Origin: Bacilli bacterium
GTDB lineage: Bacteria; Bacillota_I; Bacilli_A; RF39; UBA660
Direction: 5' to 3'
Length of the DNA stretch: 35,106 nt
Assembly: GCA_017428485.1 (NCBI GenBank)
Contig: JAFRQT010000050.1
Coordinates: 1 to 35,106, forward strand
Both the position numbers and the translations under genes were made by a program. A model generated the notes under the pieces. That model was not told the origin of the DNA. It did not search any database and saw only the letters and a list, made by a program, of their open reading frames with translations. This document shows positions 23,937 through 31,044 of the stretch, piece after piece. How positions within the stretch are numbered: position 1 is the first letter of the stretch; the number at the start of each line of letters is the position of its first letter.

Positions 23937-26507
23937 ATGTCATTAATAACAAGATTAAAAAGAAGAAAAGCGCAAAGAAAAGGAAATGCCTTTATTAAAA
24001 CATTTAAAGGTAAAAATGAAAATGAAATAAAGCAACTTTATTTAGATTCAAGAGAATTTGCAAATAATGAAGTTGTATTAAGTCATTTGTTTTTTACGTA
24101 CCCATCTATGATTAGTGCTCTACCTATTGATTATCAAAAGAAAATGATTAATAGTAATTTTAATATGTTTCAATATGGTTCTGATGAAGCAAAAAGGTCA
24201 TTAGTAGGTGATTGGTTAAAAGCAAATAAATTTATTATTAATAGTAGATCATTAAACTTATCACAAGAAGAATATGAAACTTATGTGTGCATGTATTTTA
24301 ATCAACCAGAAGATATATCTAAATTATATATGGAAGATTTAACACAAATATTAAGCATACTTATAAAATATGATGTTAAAGCCACTGAAGATATTGTTGA
24401 ATCTATGAAAGATAAATTGACAGAAAGACAATGGGATTTTATATTAAAAGCAGATAAATCATTTATCAAATATGCAAATCAAAATGTTCAAAAAAAATAT
24501 AGTGAAGATGAAGAATTCAGCAAATATATTAGTGGAGATGCCAGAGATAATTATATAAAAAAACAATTGGAAAAGTTAAAAGACAATCCAGCTTTATTAT
24601 CTTCATTAACATTGGATGTTCAGAAAGAATATATAAATAATAATCCACATATGATAAATAGTATTGATGAAGATATTCTAATTGATTTATTAAAGTATGA
24701 TATATCATTAATTAGATTTGTAAATATCCCAGCACTTAAAAATAAAGGAATTATATATGATTTGCTTGAAAATTCCAAATCAAAAGGAATTAATGGAATA
24801 ATAGATATATTTGTTGACAAAGGAATGCTTAATGCAAAAGGGAAACTTTATAGATTTGATAAAAAAAGCAATAACTTAAGTTATCAATATAGCAATAAAT
24901 TAATAAAAATAATTCAAAGTTTATCTAGTGATCAAATAATTTCATTAATTAATATTGATGTTAACTATGTACTTCCGTATATAGTGCCATTAAATAGTGA
25001 TGATTTATCAAAAGATGAGAAAGAAAAAATAATATTAGAGGCAAACTCAAGATGCTTGAATTTGTTTAATTCATATTATAATGATGAAATATATTCAAAA
25101 TATTATAAATCAATTAATAAAATATATAGTGAATATTTGTCTAATGCTGATCTTTATGATTATACTAGTGATTATAAAACTATATTTGATTTATTTAAAA
25201 TTTTATTTAATAGAACTATTATGCAAAGTAATAGTCCAGAAAAAATTAATTTTTATATAGGACTACAACTTTTATATAAGGGAAAAGAAACAGATGATAG
25301 TATAAAATTGTCCTCAGAACAATTTACTGGTTTAATTAAGAATGCATATGGTATAGATATAGAAAGTGGAAAAGATGTTTATGATTTTGGTTCCCTTGAA
25401 TTGTTCGATAAAAGATTATCATTTATTTCAAATGAATTATTAGATGAATTTAAAAAATATAATTTTGTTAATGTATCCACTTTGCTTTATATTGTTAAAA
25501 ATGACAAAGATAAGGAATTGTTTGCATATTATTTTGAAATATTGAAAACAATATTTAGACAGACAAAAGAAATATTATTTAAAGCAATAGAAAACTATAC
25601 TTATTATAGAGAACTTCTAGAAGACGTAAAGGATAAACAACTAACAGAAAGAGAAACTGATAATTTAATAGACATTTTATCCACTGTAGGTAATCATTTA
25701 AATATTAAGAAAAAAGAAGAATTATCAACAAGTGATTTGTTATTATTAAAGAAACTGGTTAATGATTTAACTGAAACAAAAGATGAAGAAATATATAAGA
25801 ATTTATTTTGCTCATATTTCTATAACAAACCATATAATTCCAATGGTAATATTGGTTGGTTAGAGGTAAGCACTTTAACTCAATTATGCGATGTATTTGA
25901 TCCATCTGCTCTTGCAAATATGAAAGAAGATGGGAAAAATATATTTGATGAACAAGAAATTAACTTCTTTACAATGCTAAAACTTATGATAACTGCTAAT
26001 GACACTGAATTATTACTTTCATTTATTGAAAATGTATTAAATGGAAAAGTTAAAAGAAATATATTGCCAATAATTTCATTATTTGAAAAAATAAAAAAAT
26101 ATAGAGTAGATATTATTAATAGTCAAATAGTAACATTAGATGATATTGAAGCATTATATGCAAGCAACCCATCTGCCGTTGATAAAAAAATATTAAATAA
26201 TGTAACAATCTATACTTTCCATGATCAAGATTTTAAAATATTATCATCATATTCGAATGATGGAATACATTTTGTTTGTAAGTACATATCTGAACTTACA
26301 AGAAATTGTTATGGATATAGTAAATTATTAAAAGATGGTTCAGTAAGATTCTCAACTTTTGATAATAGTACAATTATTAAATACAATAAAGATAGATTGA
26401 TGACAAAAATTAAACCAGATTTTATAGTTGTTCTTGGTGATGTTGGAAATGACTTAATAGATGTTGCTAGTAAACATAGCTTAAGAATAATAAATATTAA
26501 TAATTAG
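23937..26507 (+). CDS. Large hypothetical protein (856 residues)
   Basis: Family not recognised. It is a soluble, mostly helical, charged protein with no signal peptide or clear membrane helix. The N-terminus is very basic (LITRLKRRKAQRKGNAFIKTFKG). The central 500 residues are rich in Leu, Ile, Lys and Asn, with repeated helical segments such as LTLDVQKEYINNNPHMINSIDEDILIDLLKYD that could form an alpha-helical repeat. The last 110 residues look like a distinct alpha/beta domain (YTFHDQDFKILSSYSNDG, NCYGYSKLLKDGSVRFSTFD, then FIVVLGDVGNDLIDVASKH). Transcription is from its own promoter. A 52-residue protein gene follows 12 bases after the stop, so the two form an operon. Confidence 0.75.
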   Translation: MSLITRLKRRKAQRKGNAFIKTFKGKNENEIKQLYLDSREFANNEVVLSHLFFTYPSMISALPIDYQKKMINSNFNMFQYGSDEAKRSLVGDWLKANKFIINSRSLNLSQEEYETYVCMYFNQPEDISKLYMEDLTQILSILIKYDVKATEDIVESMKDKLTERQWDFILKADKSFIKYANQNVQKKYSEDEEFSKYISGDARDNYIKKQLEKLKDNPALLSSLTLDVQKEYINNNPHMINSIDEDILIDLLKYDISLIRFVNIPALKNKGIIYDLLENSKSKGINGIIDIFVDKGMLNAKGKLYRFDKKSNNLSYQYSNKLIKIIQSLSSDQIISLINIDVNYVLPYIVPLNSDDLSKDEKEKIILEANSRCLNLFNSYYNDEIYSKYYKSINKIYSEYLSNADLYDYTSDYKTIFDLFKILFNRTIMQSNSPEKINFYIGLQLLYKGKETDDSIKLSSEQFTGLIKNAYGIDIESGKDVYDFGSLELFDKRLSFISNELLDEFKKYNFVNVSTLLYIVKNDKDKELFAYYFEILKTIFRQTKEILFKAIENYTYYRELLEDVKDKQLTERETDNLIDILSTVGNHLNIKKKEELSTSDLLLLKKLVNDLTETKDEEIYKNLFCSYFYNKPYNSNGNIGWLEVSTLTQLCDVFDPSALANMKEDGKNIFDEQEINFFTMLKLMITANDTELLLSFIENVLNGKVKRNILPIISLFEKIKKYRVDIINSQIVTLDDIEALYASNPSAVDKKILNNVTIYTFHDQDFKILSSYSNDGIHFVCKYISELTRNCYGYSKLLKDGSVRFSTFDNSTIIKYNKDRLMTKIKPDFIVVLGDVGNDLIDVASKHSLRIININN

Positions 26508-26519
26508 TTGGAGGAAAAT

Positions 26520-26678
26520 ATGTTAGATAAAATAAAAGAGAGAATAGAAAAGAATAAAAGAGATAAGCAACCTTTAGTTGAGTATGTAAAAATATTTAGC
26601 AAATTGCCAAAAGCTAATGAGGTATTTAAAAGTAATGATAGTTTTCAAAAATTAAAAGTAAAAGATGTCTATGATTAG
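26520..26678 (+). CDS. Small hypothetical protein (52 residues)
   Basis: Short gene starting at ATG 26520, 7 bases after a strong GGAGG ribosome site and 12 bases after the preceding stop. The product is highly charged and helical (LDKIKERIEKNKRDKQPLVEYV, then KLPKANEVFKSND), with no membrane segment. Its last codons and stop lie inside a strong terminator hairpin, so it ends the operon of the 856-residue protein. It is probably an accessory partner; its function is unknown. Confidence 0.7.
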   Translation: MLDKIKERIEKNKRDKQPLVEYVKIFSKLPKANEVFKSNDSFQKLKVKDVYD

Positions 26679-26688
26679 ACATCTTTTT
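26661..26688. terminator. Terminator between convergent genes
   Basis: Eleven-base arms (AAAGATGTCTA and complement), TGAT loop, T-run. It contains the stop of the 52-residue gene and touches the end of the HD-domain gene. Confidence 0.8.
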
Positions 26689-27256
26689 ATTCTACTATTT
26701 CATTATTTTCAAATCTTATATCTAAAAACTTCCTACTGGATAAATAATCACATAAGTGTACAAAGCGCTGGTATTTATTTTGTGGAGCTTCCAATATTTC
26801 ATTTCCTTGATAGTCTTTTGTCCATGGCCCCATATGTGTTTTAACACAACTACATATAAATTCTATATCATCATCTTTTAATGATAGTTTATCTTTATTA
26901 TCTTTTATAAAATTACTTATTAATATTGGATGATCAAAGCATGTATACTCACTTTTTTTAATCCCACACTTAAGTCCATCATGAACTATAAGTGAAAAAA
27001 TTAACAAATCTTTTTCTTTATCGGTAAAATTATTTAATGATTCATTATTGAATAATTCTACTGCGATACGTACTGCTGCTTTGGTATGTCTTACCAATCC
27101 GGATTTACCTAAAGAAAATGCTGGATGATATTTTCCAGTAGTACTGGCAGGTATTTCATAAAAATATTCGGGCAGTAAATCCAATATTATAATTAAACTA
27201 TTTTTGATATCTTCATCTTTAATATAATTAATTTCTTTATTAAAATAATTATGCAT
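26687..27256 (-). CDS. HD-domain phosphohydrolase
   Basis: 189 residues. The metal-binding residues of the HD superfamily are in order: His57 (LVRHTKAA), His92-Asp93 (IVHDGLK), His109 (CFDHP), His141 (KTHMGPW) and Asp170 (LCDYLSS). The extra histidines between the HD pair and the final Asp suggest a two-metal HD enzyme, acting on nucleotides or phosphoesters; the substrate is unknown. ATG 27256 has an AAGAGGAAT ribosome site and a TATAAT box upstream. It stands alone between two other units. Confidence 0.85.
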   Translation of the reverse strand: MHNYFNKEINYIKDEDIKNSLIIILDLLPEYFYEIPASTTGKYHPAFSLGKSGLVRHTKAAVRIAVELFNNESLNNFTDKEKDLLIFSLIVHDGLKCGIKKSEYTCFDHPILISNFIKDNKDKLSLKDDDIEFICSCVKTHMGPWTKDYQGNEILEAPQNKYQRFVHLCDYLSSRKFLDIRFENNEIVE

Positions 27257-27332
27257 ATATATTCCTCTTAAAAAAATTATATAATATTTAAATAAATTTT
27301 TCTATAATTAAGGAGTTTCTTTCATAAAAATA

Positions 27333-27361
27333 TAGATAAATAAATATTAATATGATAGAAT
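27333..27361 (+). promoter_or_regulatory. Promoter of the thioredoxin-like gene
   Basis: TAGATA (27333-27338), 17-base spacer, TAGAAT (27356-27361) preceded by TGA, an extended -10. ATG 27384 follows 22 bases later with a GGAGGGA ribosome site. Confidence 0.55.
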
Positions 27362-27383
27362 ATTACTAGAAAATGGAGGGAAT

Positions 27384-27878
27384 ATGAAAACAATACCAAC
27401 AAAAAATTATTTTATAGTATTAGGTGTTTCTATTTTGATAATAATCCTTACTTTATATCTGAGAGCATTTTATTTAAGCTATAAAGCATATAATGGTGAT
27501 GTTAGTTATTTTACATTTAAAAAAGTAAATCAGATAACTAAGGATGATTTTGATTTTATATTAACTGAATCTACAAACAATATATTGTATATTGGATACA
27601 ATTCAAGTAGTCTTTATTCCCTTGAAAAAAAACTTTATAGAGAATTTGAAAAGAATGATTTATTAGAGAGGGTTATTTATTGGAATGTCGATGATTATTT
27701 AGAAAATAATGATTATATACAAATTCTAAAAAATAAATTTCCTAGTGCAGATATATACAGTGCCCCATCAATAATAGTTATTATTAATGGCGATGCAAAG
27801 GAATCTGTAAAAGTTGATGAAGAGTTCATTAAAGATAAAGGAATTAAAGATATAATAGAAAGAAACCAATTAAATTAG
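27384..27878 (+). CDS. Membrane-anchored thioredoxin-like protein lacking CxxC
   Basis: 164 residues. One N-terminal membrane helix (about 9-30) is followed by an extracellular domain. I read a thioredoxin-like fold: strand NNILYIGYN (65-73), then SSS and a helix (LYSLEKKLYREFEK), strand VIYWNVDDY, and SAPSIIVIINGD (126-137) with the Ala-Pro placed like the cis-proline loop. The position of the active CxxC is occupied by YNSSS, so it cannot be a classical disulfide oxidoreductase. Similar degenerate domains occur in bacteriocin-accessory-type proteins. It lies directly upstream of the sortase gene; a role with the Cys-rich surface proteins is inference. The fold assignment is tentative. Confidence 0.65.
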   Translation: MKTIPTKNYFIVLGVSILIIILTLYLRAFYLSYKAYNGDVSYFTFKKVNQITKDDFDFILTESTNNILYIGYNSSSLYSLEKKLYREFEKNDLLERVIYWNVDDYLENNDYIQILKNKFPSADIYSAPSIIVIINGDAKESVKVDEEFIKDKGIKDIIERNQLN

Positions 27879-27887
27879 TTTCTTTTT
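27862..27887 (+). terminator. Intrinsic terminator
   Basis: GAAAC and GTTTC with inner AATT/AATT pairing, followed by five T. It overlaps the end of the thioredoxin-like gene. Confidence 0.55.
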
Positions 27888-27919
27888 CTTTACGCCAATG
27901 TTCAACTATTTTATTGAGT

Positions 27920-27948
27920 TTTACATTTATTTTATGATAATATATAAT
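27920..27948 (+). promoter_or_regulatory. Promoter of the sortase unit
   Basis: TTTACA (27920-27925), 17-base spacer, TATAAT (27943-27948), 22 bases before ATG 27971, which has a TAGGAGTGAG ribosome site. Confidence 0.7.
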
Positions 27949-27970
27949 TGTATAATAATAGGAGTGAGTT

Positions 27971-29644
27971 ATGAAGAAAAATATAGTCTTAACAATAAAT
28001 GGCTCAACCCTTATTTATGATTTTAAAGAGTTAAATGGGGATGAGAAAAAATATGTTAATAAAAATGTTATTTCTAATAACACTCTTTTTTATACAATAA
28101 ATTATTTTAAAAAGAATCTGGATAATATAATACCAATTCTTATTAGCAATAACAATTATTATGATAGTTTGACTGTTAAGAATTTAGTAACATTTAGTTA
28201 TGTTGCGTATGTTATGCAAAGATTAAGAATACAGTATTTAAAATTAGATTTTCCTTCAACTTTAGCATTAGACGATTATGAATTGTTTAGAGGTGTGGAA
28301 TCTTTAAAACAAATAGATTGTTACTACATGCCAAGTTTTATAGAAAAGAAATTCGAAGATAAAAATGTAATAGTTAATTTATATAATTATAATAAAGTAT
28401 CTGATAGATTTATGTTACAGCAAGATTCTTTGGACTATGAAACACTGTATTATAGAAAAGTATTAGATATAAAAGAAGAATATCCAGGATTACTAGAAGA
28501 TATTAAAGAATTTTTAAGAATCAATTATAATTTAAAAACAATTAACATTTATGTTTTTTCAAAAGAATTAATTGCCAGTATAATTGATTTGGTTAAAAAT
28601 GATGAAGCAAGAGATGTAATTGTATTCTTGCATCAAAAGAATGATAGAGGTAGTTTTATAACTAGTAATTTTGATTGGCTAAAAAGCCTCAATAAAACTT
28701 GTAGAAATGAATATAAATGTGAATTTAGAATTGTATACTCAAATTCATTCATTAAGAATAATTTATTTAAGCAGTTAACATTTAATAATTTAAAGTTAAT
28801 TACAAGTTTATGTATATATATAAGTGTTGTTTCTTTAATTATAATTAAATCATATGAATATATTGATAAAATTAATATTGATAAATTAAATGTAGATATT
28901 GTAAATAGTACATACGCAGCAAATAATAAAGAATTAGAGCAATTAGAGGAAAACAATGCTGATATAGAAAATGATATTTTAGCTGATATTGAAGAAGAAA
29001 TAGTTGCTAATAAAGAAAAGAAAGTTACTAAAACTAGAGAAGAAATAATTGAAGATATGAAGAAAAAATATAAATTTGAAAAAGTCTTTGAGAATCTTAA
29101 AAAAATTAACAACGAAACCATTGGATATCTGGTTATTAATAATACTGAAATATCATATCCAGTAGTACAACACACTGACAATAATTATTATTTGAAGCAT
29201 GATTTTTATAAGAAAAGTAAAAATGTTGGATGGATATTTATGGATTATAGAAATAATCCTAAGGATTTTGATGATAATACAATAATATATGGACACTATT
29301 CTAGTGGATATGGAATAATGTTTGGTTCACTTAAAAACATATTAACTACAGGTTGGAGAAGCAATAAGAATAATATGATATTTACTCTTGATACACCAGA
29401 TGGAACAAAAAGATTTAAAATATTTGCTGGTTATAAAGTTGATTATACAACAGATTATTTAGTCACTAATTTTGGTAATGAAAAAGATTTTAATAAATTT
29501 GTGGATTTGATAAGAGGAAGAAGTAATTTCACCACTGATGACGAAATAAAATATGGGGATAAGATCTTAACGCTGTCTACTTGTGCCGGTGGTGGTAATA
29601 GAAGGCTTGTCATTCATGCGGTTTTATTAAAGGAGGAAGAATGA
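27971..29644 (+). CDS. Class B-type sortase with large N-terminal cytoplasmic domain
   Basis: 557 residues. Residues 1-275 form a predicted cytoplasmic domain of unknown family (KKNIVLTINGSTLIYDF at the start; NIYVFSKELIASIIDLVKND near 200). One membrane helix at 276-292 follows, then a Glu/Lys-rich linker and a C-terminal sortase domain. Catalytic residues: His442 (IIYGHY), Cys538 (LTLSTC) and Arg545 (RLVIHAVL). TLSTC and the long helix-containing insert after the His resemble class B sortases, which attach proteins to peptidoglycan or assemble pili. Ordinary sortases are about 200-300 residues with a short cytoplasmic tail, so the N-terminal domain is odd. No LPxTG-like substrate is seen nearby. 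The next gene overlaps by ATGA. Confidence 0.85.
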   Translation: MKKNIVLTINGSTLIYDFKELNGDEKKYVNKNVISNNTLFYTINYFKKNLDNIIPILISNNNYYDSLTVKNLVTFSYVAYVMQRLRIQYLKLDFPSTLALDDYELFRGVESLKQIDCYYMPSFIEKKFEDKNVIVNLYNYNKVSDRFMLQQDSLDYETLYYRKVLDIKEEYPGLLEDIKEFLRINYNLKTINIYVFSKELIASIIDLVKNDEARDVIVFLHQKNDRGSFITSNFDWLKSLNKTCRNEYKCEFRIVYSNSFIKNNLFKQLTFNNLKLITSLCIYISVVSLIIIKSYEYIDKINIDKLNVDIVNSTYAANNKELEQLEENNADIENDILADIEEEIVANKEKKVTKTREEIIEDMKKKYKFEKVFENLKKINNETIGYLVINNTEISYPVVQHTDNNYYLKHDFYKKSKNVGWIFMDYRNNPKDFDDNTIIYGHYSSGYGIMFGSLKNILTTGWRSNKNNMIFTLDTPDGTKRFKIFAGYKVDYTTDYLVTNFGNEKDFNKFVDLIRGRSNFTTDDEIKYGDKILTLSTCAGGGNRRLVIHAVLLKEEE

Positions 29645-30279
29645 AAAGAATATTAATAATTTTGGCGTTGTTTTTCCCAATATTTATTAAGGCGGCTACA
29701 TGTGATTACAGCAAATTAAATGAATATAATAAATTATCATCGAATGTTGATTATGAAGTAACAAGAAACAATGACACAAATAGATATAAAGTAACTATAA
29801 TGAATTTATATAATAATATGTATGTAAAATATAATGGAGTTATATTTCTCTCAAATTCTAAAAACGAAGTGGTTATTGATAATATAAATGAGGGTGAAAA
29901 CTTAAACATATTAATATATGCACCACTATCTGATTGCGATTCATATTTAAAAACACTTAATATTTCAACTCAATATTACAATAGAATGTATAATGATAAC
30001 AGATGTATTAAGTATAGAACTATATTAAATATATGCAAGTATGAGTATTTATCATACAAAGCTACTGATACTTTACTTACTTCTGCAATAAAGAATTATG
30101 AGAACTCATATAAGGAACCAGAAGAAATAGTAGAGGAAGTCAAAGAAAAAACATTTTTGGAAAGCCTTGAAGACTTTATGTTGAGTTGGGGAGTACAAAT
30201 AATATTGGTTTTACTATCAAGTCTTGTAACAATATCTATTTTTAAAGTTCAATATAGAAAAGTTAAACATGGAATTTAA
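29641..30279 (+). CDS. Secreted single-pass membrane protein with conserved cysteines (paralogue A)
   Basis: 212 residues, family not recognised. Signal peptide MKRILIILALFFPIFIKA with cleavage before ATC; extracellular domain about 19-180; one membrane helix at about 183-201; short basic tail (KVQYRKVKHGI), so type I topology. Cysteines at 21, 99, 122 and 132. Before the helix is an acidic stretch (EPEEIVEEVKEK). ATG overlaps the sortase stop as ATGA and GGAGG precedes it. The spacing of the last three cysteines and the overall layout match the 30352 gene product, indicating paralogy. It is possibly a subunit or substrate-handling partner of the sortase; no function is proven. Confidence 0.8.
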   Translation: MKRILIILALFFPIFIKAATCDYSKLNEYNKLSSNVDYEVTRNNDTNRYKVTIMNLYNNMYVKYNGVIFLSNSKNEVVIDNINEGENLNILIYAPLSDCDSYLKTLNISTQYYNRMYNDNRCIKYRTILNICKYEYLSYKATDTLLTSAIKNYENSYKEPEEIVEEVKEKTFLESLEDFMLSWGVQIILVLLSSLVTISIFKVQYRKVKHGI

Positions 30280-30299
30280 TGTAATAAATTCCATGTTTT
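30265..30299 (+). terminator. Strong intrinsic terminator
   Basis: Fourteen-base perfect arms (30265-30278 and 30285-30298) with a six-base loop, then T; a second run of seven T follows at 30307. It contains the end of the upstream gene. Confidence 0.8.
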
Positions 30300-30321
30300 A
30301 ATATACTTTTTTTAATAATTT

Positions 30322-30330
30322 TGTTATAAT
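30322..30330 (+). promoter_or_regulatory. Extended -10 promoter of the surface protein unit
   Basis: TGTTATAAT (30322-30330), 21 bases before ATG 30352, with a GTAGGATT ribosome site. Confidence 0.6.
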
Positions 30331-30351
30331 CAATATGAAAGTAGGATTACT

Positions 30352-31044
30352 ATGAAAAAAATAATGATAATTATGTTAATAATAATAAGTTTATCTTTTA
30401 CAAAAGCAAAGGCGACATGTAATGATACAGAAATTAATGATCTTGCTGAAAGATTCAATGCTATGTATTTTGAACTTGAAAATGGAGATATAGTATTTAA
30501 TGATTCATCTCGTATTTTTTATAGTAATGATTATTCATATGTTATCTTTTTATATCCTTATTCAGATAAACTAAAGGTAATGGTTTCAGATACTGTTGTC
30601 AATGAAAAAAGAGAAGTAGAAGAAGACAAATTATTAGAAGCTTTTTCTATACCATCATACATTCACTATGAAGCTAAAAAATATAGTATAGAATTATACG
30701 GAGCAGATAATTCGGCATGCAAAGGGGAACTGCTAAAAAAATTAGATTATGAAGTTCCAGCATTTAATGAATATAGATTGTATGACCATTGTCAAAATCA
30801 AGATAATAAAGATGATGATATTTGTAAGTTAATGAATAATACTAGTAATATGAAAATGACAGAGTATGAGACAATAGTCAAAAAAAATAATGAAGAAAAT
30901 AAAATAAAGAATATGTCTGCAAAAGAAAAACTAGTATATTATTCAAAAAAATATTGCTTATATGCTATTATACCAATGTTATTAATTTCTATATATTATA
31001 CAATTAAGATTAAAAAGTACAAAAAGAAGGTGGAAAATCAATAA
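30352..31044 (+). CDS. Secreted single-pass membrane protein with conserved cysteines (paralogue B)
   Basis: 230 residues, family not recognised. Signal peptide MKKIMIIMLIIISLSFTKAKA followed by TCND; extracellular part to about 200; one membrane helix at about 203-220; very basic tail (KIKKYKKKVENQ). Cysteines at 23, 123, 147 and 158 are spaced almost as in the 29641 product (99, 122 and 132 there), and the segment LLKKLDYEVPAFNEY aligns with YLKTLNISTQYYNRM, so I read the two as paralogues. The stop overlaps the start of the giant protein gene by one base (TAATG), so both are translated together. It is likely an anchor or chaperone for that protein, by position only. Confidence 0.8.
   Translation: MKKIMIIMLIIISLSFTKAKATCNDTEINDLAERFNAMYFELENGDIVFNDSSRIFYSNDYSYVIFLYPYSDKLKVMVSDTVVNEKREVEEDKLLEAFSIPSYIHYEAKKYSIELYGADNSACKGELLKKLDYEVPAFNEYRLYDHCQNQDNKDDDICKLMNNTSNMKMTEYETIVKKNNEENKIKNMSAKEKLVYYSKKYCLYAIIPMLLISIYYTIKIKKYKKKVENQ

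Noticed and set aside
28633..29181. 182-codon minus-strand frame inside the sortase gene
   Set aside because: Antisense shadow with Ser/Phe/Leu-rich composition and no ribosome site.
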